From the NCBI GenBank assembly GCA_021201665.1, contig JAJQEO010000023.1, positions 1 to 64,000 of the forward strand: a stretch of DNA of 64,000 nt. Reading direction: 5' to 3'. Below the pieces are notes generated by a model. That model was given only the letters and a program-made list of their open reading frames with translations. It searched no databases and was not told where the DNA came from. The stretch comes from Lachnospiraceae bacterium (lineage in GTDB: Bacteria; Bacillota; Clostridia; Lachnospirales; Lachnospiraceae). Positions 1 to 8,557 of the stretch are shown in pieces (positions within the stretch are counted from its first letter, which is position 1; the number at the start of each line of letters is the position of its first letter). Made by a program: the position numbers and the translations under genes.

Positions 1-2
1 AG

Positions 3-512
3 AATCGAAAAATTTATCGTTTTCGTGCCTATGTCGGAGAAAAGCAGAATCTGGAAGTCATGAGAAGAATAGCTTCCCTGCGTGTCGCTGAAAGTGTCTA
101 TCCAGCGGCCCTCCGATTTGGAGAGCCACGCATGAGAAATTGTGCTTCGCACAATGGCGCGGCCTTCGTCCATGATTCGTCAGACGAATCATGGACATGT
201 AATGGACGATTGATGATTGCGGATAAAAGCGGAGGCAGTCTCGGACATCTTTCCTTCGCAGAGGATGAACTGTATTATTGCCTGTTTCCATATATGAGCG
301 CGCATATGGCTCAAATCAGGCTGACAGTAAAGAACGTTCAGAGGAATAAAGAAAATTATCTGCGTCATGCAAAAGCAGAGATAGAGTTTTTGATACGCTT
401 GAATCAGGAAGCGGACAACTACCGGAATCCGGATATGAACAAACGAATAGAGAATATCTTATCTGATTACCGGAATCAGCTTCGTGTAGCTGTATATTCC
501 GGACGATTGTAA
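3..512 (+). CDS. Hypothetical protein, 5' end outside the window
   Basis: The frame is open from base 3 and continues upstream of the window, so this is the C-terminal 169 residues of a longer protein. I do not recognise the family. The last ~70 residues are rich in charged residues, Asn and Arg and look helical (QRNKENYLRHAKAEIEFL). The middle of the frame (about bases 119-235) contains two DNA hairpins of the palindromic repeat family described elsewhere in this window, with sequence GCGCGGCCTTCGTCC also present upstream of uvrB. The gene therefore either carries an in-frame palindromic insertion or is a decayed gene. An internal ATG at base 60 has no obvious ribosome site. Confidence 0.4.
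   Translation, partial: NRKIYRFRAYVGEKQNLEVMRRIASLRVAESVYPAALRFGEPRMRNCASHNGAAFVHDSSDESWTCNGRLMIADKSGGSLGHLSFAEDELYYCLFPYMSAHMAQIRLTVKNVQRNKENYLRHAKAEIEFLIRLNQEADNYRNPDMNKRIENILSDYRNQLRVAVYSGRL
119..235. repeat. Palindromic mosaic repeat inside the partial gene
   Basis: Two successive hairpins are visible: ATTGTGC-TTC-GCACAAT, then GTCCATGATTCG with its complement CGAATCATGGAC. They are separated by GGCGCGGCCTTC. The same order of modules (small hairpin, GGCGCGGCCTTC, larger hairpin ending GGACATGTAA) occurs at 1300-1375 with different stem sequences, so the architecture is kept while the stems vary. Confidence 0.7.
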
Positions 513-578
513 ATTTGTGGGAAAGACTACTGCAGTAAGAAAATTGTAAGTATATGCTTATATGGAGAAGAATGACGA

Positions 579-1040
579 ATGAAGATTCTTGTAGATGCTG
601 ATGCCTGCCCAGTGGTTCATACTGTGGAGCGAATTGCACAGAAACATGAAATTCCGGTTACTTTGTTATGTGATACGAATCACGTACTGGAATCTGATTA
701 CAGTGACATTCAGGTCATCGGAGCCGGCGCTGATGCAGTGGATTTTGCACTCGTCAATCAGTGCAAACGCGGCGATATCGTAGTAACTCAAGATTATGGA
801 GTGGCAGCAATGGCTCTTGGAAAGGGTGCGTATGCTATTCATCAGAGTGGACGCTGGTACACAGATGCGAACATAGATCAGATGTTGATGGAGCGCCACC
901 TGAACAAGAAAGCCAGGAGGAGCAAAAGCAAAAATCATTTAAAAGGTCCGGCGAAACGTACTCAGGAGGACGATCTAAGATTTGCAGAATCATTTGAGCG
1001 AATGATAAACGAATGCATAGATGAATACCTGAGCGCGTAG
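579..1040 (+). CDS. yqxD: UPF0178 (DUF188) family protein, YaiI/YqxD type
   Basis: The 153-residue protein has the family's usual length and begins with its signature MKILVDADACPVV, where clustered acidic residues suggest a metal-binding PIN/NYN-like nuclease fold. Further conserved blocks are GDIVVTQDYGVAAMAL near residue 67 and the basic tail around residues 107-130. The family is widespread in bacteria but its biochemical role is not established; nuclease-like activity is only inferred from fold. The gene stands alone, 66 bases after the preceding frame and 477 bases before uvrB. Confidence 0.9.
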   Translation: MKILVDADACPVVHTVERIAQKHEIPVTLLCDTNHVLESDYSDIQVIGAGADAVDFALVNQCKRGDIVVTQDYGVAAMALGKGAYAIHQSGRWYTDANIDQMLMERHLNKKARRSKSKNHLKGPAKRTQEDDLRFAESFERMINECIDEYLSA

Positions 1041-1096
1041 TTACATTTCAGAAATAAGTCGTACATAACAGCAAATTTAAGTGATAGCCGCCGAAT

Positions 1097-1110
1097 CGAA
1101 CAAATATTCG
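1097..1110. promoter_or_regulatory. LexA (Cheo/DinR-type) operator upstream of uvrB
   Basis: The sequence CGAACAAATATTCG matches the Gram-positive LexA consensus CGAACRNRYGTTCG at all positions but one (A for G). It lies 407 bases before the uvrB start and just upstream of TATACT-like hexamers at 1121-1126 and 1144-1149, so a bound repressor would block this promoter region. SOS control of uvrB is known in Bacillus and clostridia; the site assignment itself is an inference from sequence. Confidence 0.65.
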
Positions 1111-1170
1111 AAAAAGTGGCTATACTTTTTTGAAAGGATGTGGTATACTGCTGAAAGATTTGAGCCGTCC

Positions 1171-1252
1171 GTTTAGTGACCTGCTGTGTTATTCAGTCTA
1201 CCAGGTTTTACAGGGTGTTGCGGAGTCGGAAAATCCGGGTTTAGTGACCTGT
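1171..1252 (+). repeat. Direct repeat GTTTAGTGACCTG, two copies
   Basis: The 13-base word GTTTAGTGACCTG occurs near 1171 and again near 1240 in the untranslated region between the LexA-type operator and the palindromic repeat. No function is evident. Confidence 0.5.
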
Positions 1253-1294
1253 ATTCGTAACGAGGCCTAAAATGACGATTTTTGAAGTGGAGCC

Positions 1295-1495
1295 GCGCAT
1301 GCAAAATTGCGCTTGCGCGCAATGGCGCGGCCTTCGTCCCGATTCACTTCGTGAATCAGGACATGTAACGCATGGTTACGAATTTCTGCCTTATAGAAGA
1401 CCTTTTTTATGCGCACGAGCCGCGAAAGGAAGTATCCAGCTGACGCTGGCGCGGCTCGGCGCGAGGAGACAGGCAAGCTGTCTCCTATTCGATAT
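1295..1495. repeat. Palindromic mosaic repeat in the uvrB leader
   Basis: Four hairpins follow one another: ATTGCGC/GCGCAAT, GATTCAC-TTC-GTGAATC flanked by GTCCC and GGAC, CCGCG...CGCGG around 1421-1458, and GGAGACAG-GCAAG-CTGTCTCC near 1470-1490. The module order resembles the repeats at 40.2 kb and 62.3 kb, which also end in a hairpin closed by CCTATCCG or similar. The element ends about 10 bases before the uvrB ribosome site, so it will be transcribed in the uvrB leader. Confidence 0.7.
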
Positions 1496-1517
1496 ACGGA
1501 ATCAGGAGGTGGCTTTT

Positions 1518-3518
1518 GTGCAACTTGAACAAAAACCTTTTAAGCTTCACAGTGAGTACTCTCCCACCGGCGATCAGCCCCAGGCGATTGCCGAACTGGT
1601 CAAGGGCTTCAAAGAAGGCAATCAATTCGAGACTTTGCTGGGCGTGACCGGCTCCGGGAAGACCTTCACGATGGCGAACGTGATCGAGCAGCTGCAGAAG
1701 CCGACTTTGGTAATTGCGCACAATAAAACCCTTGCTGCCCAGTTGTACAGCGAATTTAAAGAGTTCTTCCCTGAGAACGCGGTGGAGTACTTTGTGAGCT
1801 ACTATGATTATTACCAACCGGAAGCGTATGTCCCGTCGTCGGATACGTATATTGCGAAGGATTCGGCGATCAATGATGAGATTGACAAACTGCGCCTGTC
1901 GGCGACGGCATCGCTGGTGGAGCGCCGGGATGTGATCATTGTGGCGAGTGTTTCCTGTATTTACGGTCTGGGCAGCCCGGCGGATTATAAAGATCTGGTA
2001 CTGTATCTGCGCCAGGGTCAGGAGCGGGACCGGGATGAGATCCTACGCAAGCTGATTGACATTCAGTATGAGCGCAATGAGATGGATTTTCACCGCGCCA
2101 CTTTTCGCGTGCATGGGGATGTGCTGGAAATTTTCCCGGCGAATGCGGATGACTATGCGTATCGGGTGGAGTTCTTCGGGGATGAGATTGACCGGATCAC
2201 GGAGATCGACGTGCTGACGGGTGCGGTCAAGAAGGGCCTGGATTTTATCGCGGTCTTTCCGGCATCGCATTATGTGGTGCCGATGGAGAAAATTCTGAAG
2301 GCAGCGGACGCAATCGAGGAAGAGATGAAAGAGCGGGTCGAGTATTTTAAGAGCGAGGACAAGCTGATCGAGGCGCAGCGGATCGCGGAGCGGACGAATT
2401 TTGATGTGGAGATGCTGCGTGAGACGGGCTTCTGCTCGGGCGTGGAGAATTATTCGCGGCATCTGGCGGGGCTGCCGGCGGGGGCGACGCCGCACACGCT
2501 GATGGATTATTTCGGTGATGACTTTCTGATGATTATTGACGAGTCACACAAGACGGTGCCGCAGATCCGCGCGATGTTTGTCGGCGATCAGTCGCGCAAG
2601 ACGACGCTGGTGGATTATGGGTTCCGCCTGCCTTCGGCGAAGGATAATCGTCCCTTGAATTTTGGTGAGTTTGAGGATAAAATAGACCAGCTTATGTTTG
2701 TCTCTGCGACGCCGGGCGATTACGAGGAGGAGCATGAGCTTCTGAGGGCGGAGCAGATTATCCGTCCTACGGGACTTCTGGATCCGCAGGTAGAAGTACG
2801 GCCGGTCGAGGGGCAGATTGACGACCTGATCGGTGAGATCAACAAGGAGACGGCGGCAGGCAATAAGGTGCTGGTGACGACTCTGACTAAACGGATGGCC
2901 GAGGACCTGACGGACTATATGAAAGAGGTCGGCATCCGCGTGCGCTATCTGCATTCGGACATCGACACGCTGGAGCGGACGGAGATCATCCGCGATATGC
3001 GGCTGGATGTGTTTGACGTGCTGGTCGGGATCAACCTTCTGCGGGAGGGTCTGGATATCCCGGAGATTTCGCTGGTGGCGATTTTAGACGCGGATAAGGA
3101 AGGCTTTCTGCGTTCTTCCGTGTCCCTGATTCAGACAATCGGCCGTGCGGCGAGAAACGCGCAGGGGCATGTCATTATGTACGCGGATGTGATCACGGAT
3201 TCCATGCGTGTGGCCATTGACGAGACACAGAGGCGCCGCGAACTGCAGGAAAAGTATAATGAGGAACACGGTATTACGCCGCAGACGATCAAAAAGGCGG
3301 TGCGCGACCTGATCAGCATCTCGAAAGAGCTGGCAAAGCAGGAAGTGCAGATGGAGAAGGATCCGGAGTCGATGAACCGCGAGGAGCTGGAGAAGCTGAT
3401 CGCCGAGGTGCAAAAGAAGATGAAAAAAGCGGCTTCCGAGCTGGATTTCGAGAGTGCCGCCGAGCTGCGTGATAAGATGATCCTGCTGAAGAAGCATCTG
3501 CAGGAGATTGAGGGCTGA
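1518..3518 (+). CDS. uvrB: Excinuclease ABC subunit UvrB
   Basis: UvrB is the damage-verifying helicase-like subunit of UvrABC nucleotide excision repair. The GTG start at 1518 is preceded by AGGAGGT at 1504-1510 and gives 666 residues, the family's usual length. The reading frame stays open upstream to 1272 but only through the palindromic repeat, so that extension is not counted. Walker [10 protein letters not shown] lies near residue 42, the beta-hairpin motif [12 protein letters not shown] near residue 95, DESH near 339, helicase motifs V/VI ([24 protein letters not shown]) in the last third, and the UVR coiled-coil motif at the C-terminus. A LexA-type operator upstream suggests SOS induction; uvrA follows in the same direction. 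Confidence 0.98.
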   Translation: MQLEQKPFKLHSEYSPTGDQPQAIAELVKGFKEGNQFETLLGVTGSGKTFTMANVIEQLQKPTLVIAHNKTLAAQLYSEFKEFFPENAVEYFVSYYDYYQPEAYVPSSDTYIAKDSAINDEIDKLRLSATASLVERRDVIIVASVSCIYGLGSPADYKDLVLYLRQGQERDRDEILRKLIDIQYERNEMDFHRATFRVHGDVLEIFPANADDYAYRVEFFGDEIDRITEIDVLTGAVKKGLDFIAVFPASHYVVPMEKILKAADAIEEEMKERVEYFKSEDKLIEAQRIAERTNFDVEMLRETGFCSGVENYSRHLAGLPAGATPHTLMDYFGDDFLMIIDESHKTVPQIRAMFVGDQSRKTTLVDYGFRLPSAKDNRPLNFGEFEDKIDQLMFVSATPGDYEEEHELLRAEQIIRPTGLLDPQVEVRPVEGQIDDLIGEINKETAAGNKVLVTTLTKRMAEDLTDYMKEVGIRVRYLHSDIDTLERTEIIRDMRLDVFDVLVGINLLREGLDIPEISLVAILDADKEGFLRSSVSLIQTIGRAARNAQGHVIMYADVITDSMRVAIDETQRRRELQEKYNEEHGITPQTIKKAVRDLISISKELAKQEVQMEKDPESMNREELEKLIAEVQKKMKKAASELDFESAAELRDKMILLKKHLQEIEG

Positions 3519-3664
3519 AGGTAAATGCAATGCGGGATATTTATGAGAGAAAAGGGTGACGGAAGAACGAATAGAAGTTTCTGACTGTCGAGAACCTTCT
3601 GTCCCTGAGCAGACGTCGAATAGATTGTCTGGAGATATCGTCCGAAATTATCTCGATTCGAATT

Positions 3665-3711
3665 AGAAGAAATATAAAATTAGAAGAAATATAAAATTAG
3701 AAGAAATATAA
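3665..3711 (+). repeat. Short tandem repeat before uvrA
   Basis: Three copies of the AT-rich 16-base unit TTAGAAGAAATATAAA follow each other in the uvrB-uvrA spacer. This is likely slippage DNA; no regulatory role is visible. Confidence 0.7.
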
Positions 3712-3751
3712 AAAATGTAGGATAAAACGAAAATAGGAGAGCTGCCTGAAA

Positions 3752-6697
3752 ATGGATTTGACAAATGCAAATGATCTTGTAGAAAACAAAATAGAGGGAT
3801 ATGAAATTCCTGGGGACGGTGCGATGTCTGCAGGTAAAAAACCGAATACAGCCGACAAAAAGCAGTTCATCCGCATCCGCGGCGCGAGTGAGCATAATTT
3901 AAAGAACATCAATCTGGACATTCCGCGGAACCAGTTTGTGGTACTTACCGGGCTTTCCGGCTCCGGCAAGTCTTCTCTGGCGTTTGACACGATCTACGCG
4001 GAGGGGCAGCGCCGGTATATGGAGTCGCTCTCTTCGTACGCACGGCAATTTTTAGGACAGATGGAGAAGCCGGATGTGGAGAGCATTGAGGGTCTGCCCC
4101 CGGCAATTTCCATTGACCAGAAGACGACGAACCGCAACCCGCGCTCGACGGTCGGCACGGTGACGGAGATCTATGATTATTTCCGATTGCTGTATGCGCG
4201 TATCGGTATCCCGCACTGCCCGAAGTGCGGACGTGAAATTAAAAAACAGAGTGTCGATCAGATGGTCGATCAGATCATGGCACTCCCGGAGCGGACCCGC
4301 ATCCAGCTGCTGGCGCCGGTGGTGCGTGGACGCAAGGGAGAGCATGTAAAGCTTTTGGATCAGGCAAAGCGCAGCGGGTACGTGCGGGTGCGGATTGACG
4401 GGAATATGTACGAGCTCTCCGAAGAGATTAAACTGGAAAAGAATATCAAGCACAATATTGAGATTGTGGTGGACCGTCTGGTCGTGAAGCCGGGGATTGA
4501 AAAACGTCTGACGGATTCGATGGAAACGGTGCTGCAGCTGGCGGACGGCCTGGGTTATGTGGATACCGGGGAAGGCGAGCTGATCAGCTTCAGCCAGAGC
4601 TTTTCCTGCCCGGACTGCAATATCAGTATTGATGAGATTGAGCCGCGCAGCTTTTCCTTTAATAATCCGTTCGGCGCCTGCCCGGAGTGTACCGGACTGG
4701 GGTATAAGATGGAATTTGACGTTGATCTGATGATTCCGGATAAATCCTTAAGTATTCTGGGCGGGGCGATTGTCGTGAATGGCTGGCAGTCCTGCACGGA
4801 TCCGTCCAGCTTTACCTATGCGCTGCTGACGGCACTGGCGAAGGAGTACAAGTTTGATCTGTCGACACCGTTCGAGCAGCTGCAGCCGGACATTCAGCAT
4901 ATGCTGATCTATGGGACGGACGGCAGATCTGTCAAGGTACACTATAAAGGACAGCGCGGCGTCGGCGTGTACGATGTGGTCTTTGACGGCCTGATCCGAA
5001 ATGTGGAGCAGCGCTATCGGGAGACTTCCTCGGATTATACCAAGCAGGAATATGAGAGCTTTATGCGGATCACTCCCTGCAAGGCCTGCCGCGGACAGAG
5101 GCTGAAGCCGTCCGCGCTGGCGGTGACTGTCGGTGAAAAAAATATTCACGAGATTACCTCCATGTCGGTCGGAGATCTGCAGAAATTTCTGGCGGATCTG
5201 ACGCTGACGCAGCAGCAGACTCTGATCGGCGCGCAGATTCTAAAAGAGATCCGCGCGAGGATTGGCTTTCTGGTAGATGTGGGGCTGGATTATCTGAGCC
5301 TGTCGCGTGCGACCGGTACGCTCTCCGGCGGCGAAGCGCAGCGCATCCGCCTGGCGACACAGATTGGTTCCGGGCTTGTTGGTGTGGCCTATATTCTGGA
5401 CGAGCCGAGCATCGGCCTGCATCAGCGCGATAATGACAAGCTGCTGCGGACGCTGAACAATCTGAAGGATCTTGGAAATACTCTGATTGTGGTGGAACAC
5501 GATGAGGAGACGATGTACGCGGCGGACTATATCGTGGATATCGGCCCCGGCGCGGGCGAACACGGCGGCGAGGTCGTGGCAGCCGGGACGGCGAAGGATT
5601 TGAAAAACTGTCCGGCATCCATCACGGGCGCCTACTTAAGCCATCGGCTCTTTATTCCGGTACCAGAGACGAGGCGTGCGCCGACCGGCTGGCTGGAGGT
5701 ACGCGGCGCACAGGAGAATAATTTAAAAAATATCAATGTAAAGATTCCGCTGGGCGTGATGACCTGTGTGACCGGCGTCTCCGGTTCGGGGAAAAGCTCT
5801 CTGATCAATGAGATTTTGTACAAACGTCTGGCAAAAGATCTGAACCGTGCCCACACGATTCCGGGACGGCATCGGGCCGTTCTTGGCATCGGCCAGCTTG
5901 ATAAAGTGATTAACATCGACCAGTCCCCGATCGGGCGTACGCCGCGCTCCAATCCCGCGACCTATACGGGTGTTTTTGATATGATCCGCGATCTGTTCGC
6001 GTCTACGGCGGACGCGAAAGCGCACGGCTATAAAAAAGGCCGTTTCAGCTTTAACATCAAGGGCGGCCGCTGCGAGGCCTGCGCCGGGGACGGCATCCTT
6101 AAGATTGAAATGCATTTCCTGCCGGATGTCTATGTGCCCTGCGAGGTGTGCCATGGGAAACGCTATAACCGCGAGACTCTCGAGGTGAAATACAAGGGAA
6201 AATCCATCTATGATGTCCTGGATATGACGGTGGAGGAGGCATTGAAATTTTTCGAGCATCTGCCTCTGATCCGCAGAAAGATCGAGACTCTCTATGATGT
6301 CGGACTTTCCTATATTAAGCTCGGCCAGCCGTCCACAACACTGTCCGGCGGAGAGGCACAGCGCATCAAGCTGGCCACAGAGCTTTCCAGGCGCAGCACC
6401 GGCAAGACCATTTATATTCTGGATGAGCCGACGACCGGTCTGCATTTTGCAGATGTGCATAAGCTTGTGGATATCCTGCACCGTCTGGCGGAGGGCGGCA
6501 ACACGGTCATCGTTATCGAACACAATCTTGATGTAATAAAGACCGCAGATTACATTATCGATCTGGGACCGGAAGGCGGCGACCGCGGCGGCACAGTGAT
6601 TGCGGAGGGCACCCCGGAGGAGGTCGCGCAGAACCCGGCTTCCTATACGGGGCAGTATATTGCGAAATACCTCTCGTCCGGGTCTGTGACCGAGTAA
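3752..6697 (+). CDS. uvrA: Excinuclease ABC subunit UvrA
   Basis: UvrA is the ATP-binding damage sensor of nucleotide excision repair that loads UvrB. The 981-residue protein has two ABC ATPase modules: Walker [10 protein letters not shown] (~67) and GVSGSGKSS (~675), and signatures LSGGEAQRI (~523 and ~865). Zinc-finger cysteine pairs are visible at CPKCG (~155), CPDC/CPEC (~286-310) and CEAC/CEVC (~774-800). The usual family length is ~940, so a start at the internal ATG 3827 (MSAGKKPN) is possible; an AGGAG 12 bases before 3752 keeps the longer form plausible. It lies 233 bases behind uvrB and is followed by a terminator. Confidence 0.98.
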   Translation: MDLTNANDLVENKIEGYEIPGDGAMSAGKKPNTADKKQFIRIRGASEHNLKNINLDIPRNQFVVLTGLSGSGKSSLAFDTIYAEGQRRYMESLSSYARQFLGQMEKPDVESIEGLPPAISIDQKTTNRNPRSTVGTVTEIYDYFRLLYARIGIPHCPKCGREIKKQSVDQMVDQIMALPERTRIQLLAPVVRGRKGEHVKLLDQAKRSGYVRVRIDGNMYELSEEIKLEKNIKHNIEIVVDRLVVKPGIEKRLTDSMETVLQLADGLGYVDTGEGELISFSQSFSCPDCNISIDEIEPRSFSFNNPFGACPECTGLGYKMEFDVDLMIPDKSLSILGGAIVVNGWQSCTDPSSFTYALLTALAKEYKFDLSTPFEQLQPDIQHMLIYGTDGRSVKVHYKGQRGVGVYDVVFDGLIRNVEQRYRETSSDYTKQEYESFMRITPCKACRGQRLKPSALAVTVGEKNIHEITSMSVGDLQKFLADLTLTQQQTLIGAQILKEIRARIGFLVDVGLDYLSLSRATGTLSGGEAQRIRLATQIGSGLVGVAYILDEPSIGLHQRDNDKLLRTLNNLKDLGNTLIVVEHDEETMYAADYIVDIGPGAGEHGGEVVAAGTAKDLKNCPASITGAYLSHRLFIPVPETRRAPTGWLEVRGAQENNLKNINVKIPLGVMTCVTGVSGSGKSSLINEILYKRLAKDLNRAHTIPGRHRAVLGIGQLDKVINIDQSPIGRTPRSNPATYTGVFDMIRDLFASTADAKAHGYKKGRFSFNIKGGRCEACAGDGILKIEMHFLPDVYVPCEVCHGKRYNRETLEVKYKGKSIYDVLDMTVEEALKFFEHLPLIRRKIETLYDVGLSYIKLGQPSTTLSGGEAQRIKLATELSRRSTGKTIYILDEPTTGLHFADVHKLVDILHRLAEGGNTVIVIEHNLDVIKTADYIIDLGPEGGDRGGTVIAEGTPEEVAQNPASYTGQYIAKYLSSGSVTE

Positions 6698-6749
6698 GAG
6701 GCGGCTGTGTGCAATCGAGTAGGGAGACTTGTCCCCTGCTCGCCCGCGC

Positions 6750-6833
6750 GGGGCGCGTGCAGCGTAAGCTGCTAATTTCCTTACGCGCCCCTGTGCATAA
6801 AAACGAAAAAACCTGACTCGCGTCAGGTTTTTT
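6750..6833 (+). terminator. Branched hairpin plus rho-independent terminator after uvrA
   Basis: First comes a GC-rich arm pair GGGGCGCGT (6750-6758) and ACGCGCCCC (6783-6791) with an internal GCAGC-GTAA-GCTGC hairpin. Then AAAAAACCTGAC-TCGC-GTCAGGTTTTTT at 6806-6833 forms a classical terminator with A and T tracts on either side, so it can work in both directions. Confidence 0.9.
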
Positions 6834-6914
6834 CAGGAAAGAGAAAAATTTGGGTTGAAAAATGTTTTGCCCTGTCCGGGTTGGCTGTCCCTTTCAGGAA
6901 ATGTTTGAGGGAGT

Positions 6915-6942
6915 ACCTGGCAGCGTGTGGGGGCTGCCAGGT
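6915..6942. repeat. Perfect 10-bp inverted repeat
   Basis: ACCTGGCAGC and GCTGCCAGGT flank an 8-base loop in the 690-base spacer between uvrA and mreB. There is no T tract. The rest of 6840-7130 is AT-rich without recognised elements. Confidence 0.75.
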
Positions 6943-7130
6943 GTGAGTTATGAAATGCGTTAGCTCTTCACTAACACGAGATCTACTATAAATTGAAATT
7001 GTGATTAAAGTATGTCATGATTCTAAAAAAATCGGGAAGATCCTAAACAAATCCTTGCGAAAAAATAATTTCCATTTTACAGTATAGTGTGCTAAGATGG
7101 TGGGAGACTATCTACAGGAAAGAATGTTGG

Positions 7131-7320
7131 CAGCTGTGAGGGTACTGAACAGTTGCCAGGTTGTCACAATCTCATGGGCTTTAGATGAGGGGTAGCAGCT
7201 GTGAGGTACGGAACGGTTACGAATGTTGTCACAATCTCATGGGCTTTAGATGAGGGGTAGTAACTGTGAGGGTACGGAACGGTTACGAATGTTATCGCAA
7301 TCTCATGAGCTTTAGATAAT
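7131..7320 (+). repeat. Three tandem copies of a ~65-bp repeat upstream of mreB
   Basis: Each copy starts with an imperfect AACTGTGAGGGTAC...GAACAGTT-type inverted repeat and ends with ATCTCATGGGCTTTAGAT. Copies begin near 7131, 7196 and 7261. The first half is the same short palindrome found singly at 18419, 28537 and 39311, and the second half recurs before pyrK, so this array is an expanded member of a dispersed family. It ends 70 bases before mreB. Confidence 0.8.
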
Positions 7321-7366
7321 GGATAGTTCGTAGATAATGGATAGTTCGTAGATAATGGATAGTTCA
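7321..7366 (+). repeat. 18-bp tandem repeat, about 2.5 copies
   Basis: The unit GGATAGTTCGTAGATAAT is repeated directly after the 65-bp array and ends just before the mreB ribosome site. A diverged single copy (TAGATAATGGTCAGTTCG) precedes pyrK. Confidence 0.85.
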
Positions 7367-7391
7367 GAGAGTACGAAGGGAGATTATGGTA

Positions 7392-8396
7392 ATGGCAGCT
7401 TCGGATGTCGGCATTGATCTGGGCACGGCCAGCATATTGGTCTACGTCAGGGGGAAGGGCGTAGTTTTAAAGGAGCCGTCTGTCGTGGCCTATGACCGTG
7501 ATACAAACAAAATAAAAGCAATCGGAGAAGAGGCACGGCTGATGCTCGGCCGGACGCCTGGGAATATTATGGCAGTGCGCCCGATGCAGAAGGGTGTGAT
7601 TTCGGATTACACTGTGACCGAGCAGATGCTGAAATACTTTATTCAGAAGGCGATCGGCAGGATGTCTTTCCGCAAGCCGCGTGTGAGCATCTGTGTCCCG
7701 AGCAGCGTGACCGAGGTGGAGAAGAAGGCTGTAGAGGACGCGACCTACCAGGCGGGTGCCCGCGATGTCAATATTATCGAGGAGCCGATCGCGGCTGCGA
7801 TTGGCGCCGGGATTGATATTTCACGTCCCTGCGGGAATATGATTGTGGACATCGGCGGGGGTACCTGTGATGTGGCTGTGATATCCCTGGACGGAATCGT
7901 TGTCAGCACTTCAATCAAGGTGGCCGGGGACGATTTTGACGACGCGATTGTCCGCTATGTCCGCAAAAAATATGGGCTGATGATTGGCGAGCAGACCGCG
8001 GAGGAGATTAAGATTACGATTGGTACAGCCTTTGAAAAACCGGAGCCAAAGGTGATGGAGGTCAAGGGGCGTGATCTGGTAACCGGACTACCGAAGACGA
8101 TCCGTGTGACTTCAGAGGACACGCGCGACGCCTTGAAAGAAGTCACTGCACAGATTGTTGATGCAGTTCACAATGTGCTGGAGCGGACACCGCCGGAGCT
8201 GGCAGCGGACGTGGTAGACCGCGGAATCGTGATGACGGGCGGCGGCTCGCTGCTGAGCGGGCTGGAGGAGCTGATCGAAGCCCGGACCGGGATCAATACG
8301 ATGGTGGCCGAGGATCCGATGACCGCCGTGGCGGTCGGCACTGGAAGGTTTGTGGAGCTTACTTCGGCGAATAATACAAAGCCTCTGGAAAAGTAA
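7392..8396 (+). CDS. mreB: MreB/Mbl family actin-like cell-shape protein
   Basis: MreB-like proteins polymerise under the membrane and position the elongation machinery of the cell wall. About 334 residues, normal for the family. The actin-fold signatures are present: phosphate 1 DLGTAS near the N-terminus, IEEPIAAAIGAG, phosphate 2 DIGGGTCDVAV near 155, and the adenosine motif TGGGSLLSGL near 285. The ATG at 7392 has the better spacing (9 bases) to the AAGGGAG ribosome site than the in-frame ATG at 7386. No mreC or mreD is nearby, so this is a solitary copy, as Mbl-type genes often are. Its leader carries the tandem repeats described above. Confidence 0.95.
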   Translation: MAASDVGIDLGTASILVYVRGKGVVLKEPSVVAYDRDTNKIKAIGEEARLMLGRTPGNIMAVRPMQKGVISDYTVTEQMLKYFIQKAIGRMSFRKPRVSICVPSSVTEVEKKAVEDATYQAGARDVNIIEEPIAAAIGAGIDISRPCGNMIVDIGGGTCDVAVISLDGIVVSTSIKVAGDDFDDAIVRYVRKKYGLMIGEQTAEEIKITIGTAFEKPEPKVMEVKGRDLVTGLPKTIRVTSEDTRDALKEVTAQIVDAVHNVLERTPPELAADVVDRGIVMTGGGSLLSGLEELIEARTGINTMVAEDPMTAVAVGTGRFVELTSANNTKPLEK

Positions 8397-8557
8397 GCGG
8401 ACATGACAGTGTTTTCCGAAGAACGGGCGGGCAATACGGAAATTCGGAGATGTCAGGCGGACGGCGGAAAGCTTCTGGAGATACAGATCAACAATGCAAG
8501 CTTCTGGAAGAGGAGTTTCATGCGATATCTTTGGAGACGCAGAGAAATCGGAGAAGT

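Noticed and set aside
1272-1517. 82-residue N-terminal extension of UvrB
   Set aside because: It translates the palindromic repeat; the GTG at 1518 with AGGAGGT gives the normal family length.
3518-3752. LexA box before uvrA
   Set aside because: GAAC and TTCG words occur but not with the spacing of the operator.
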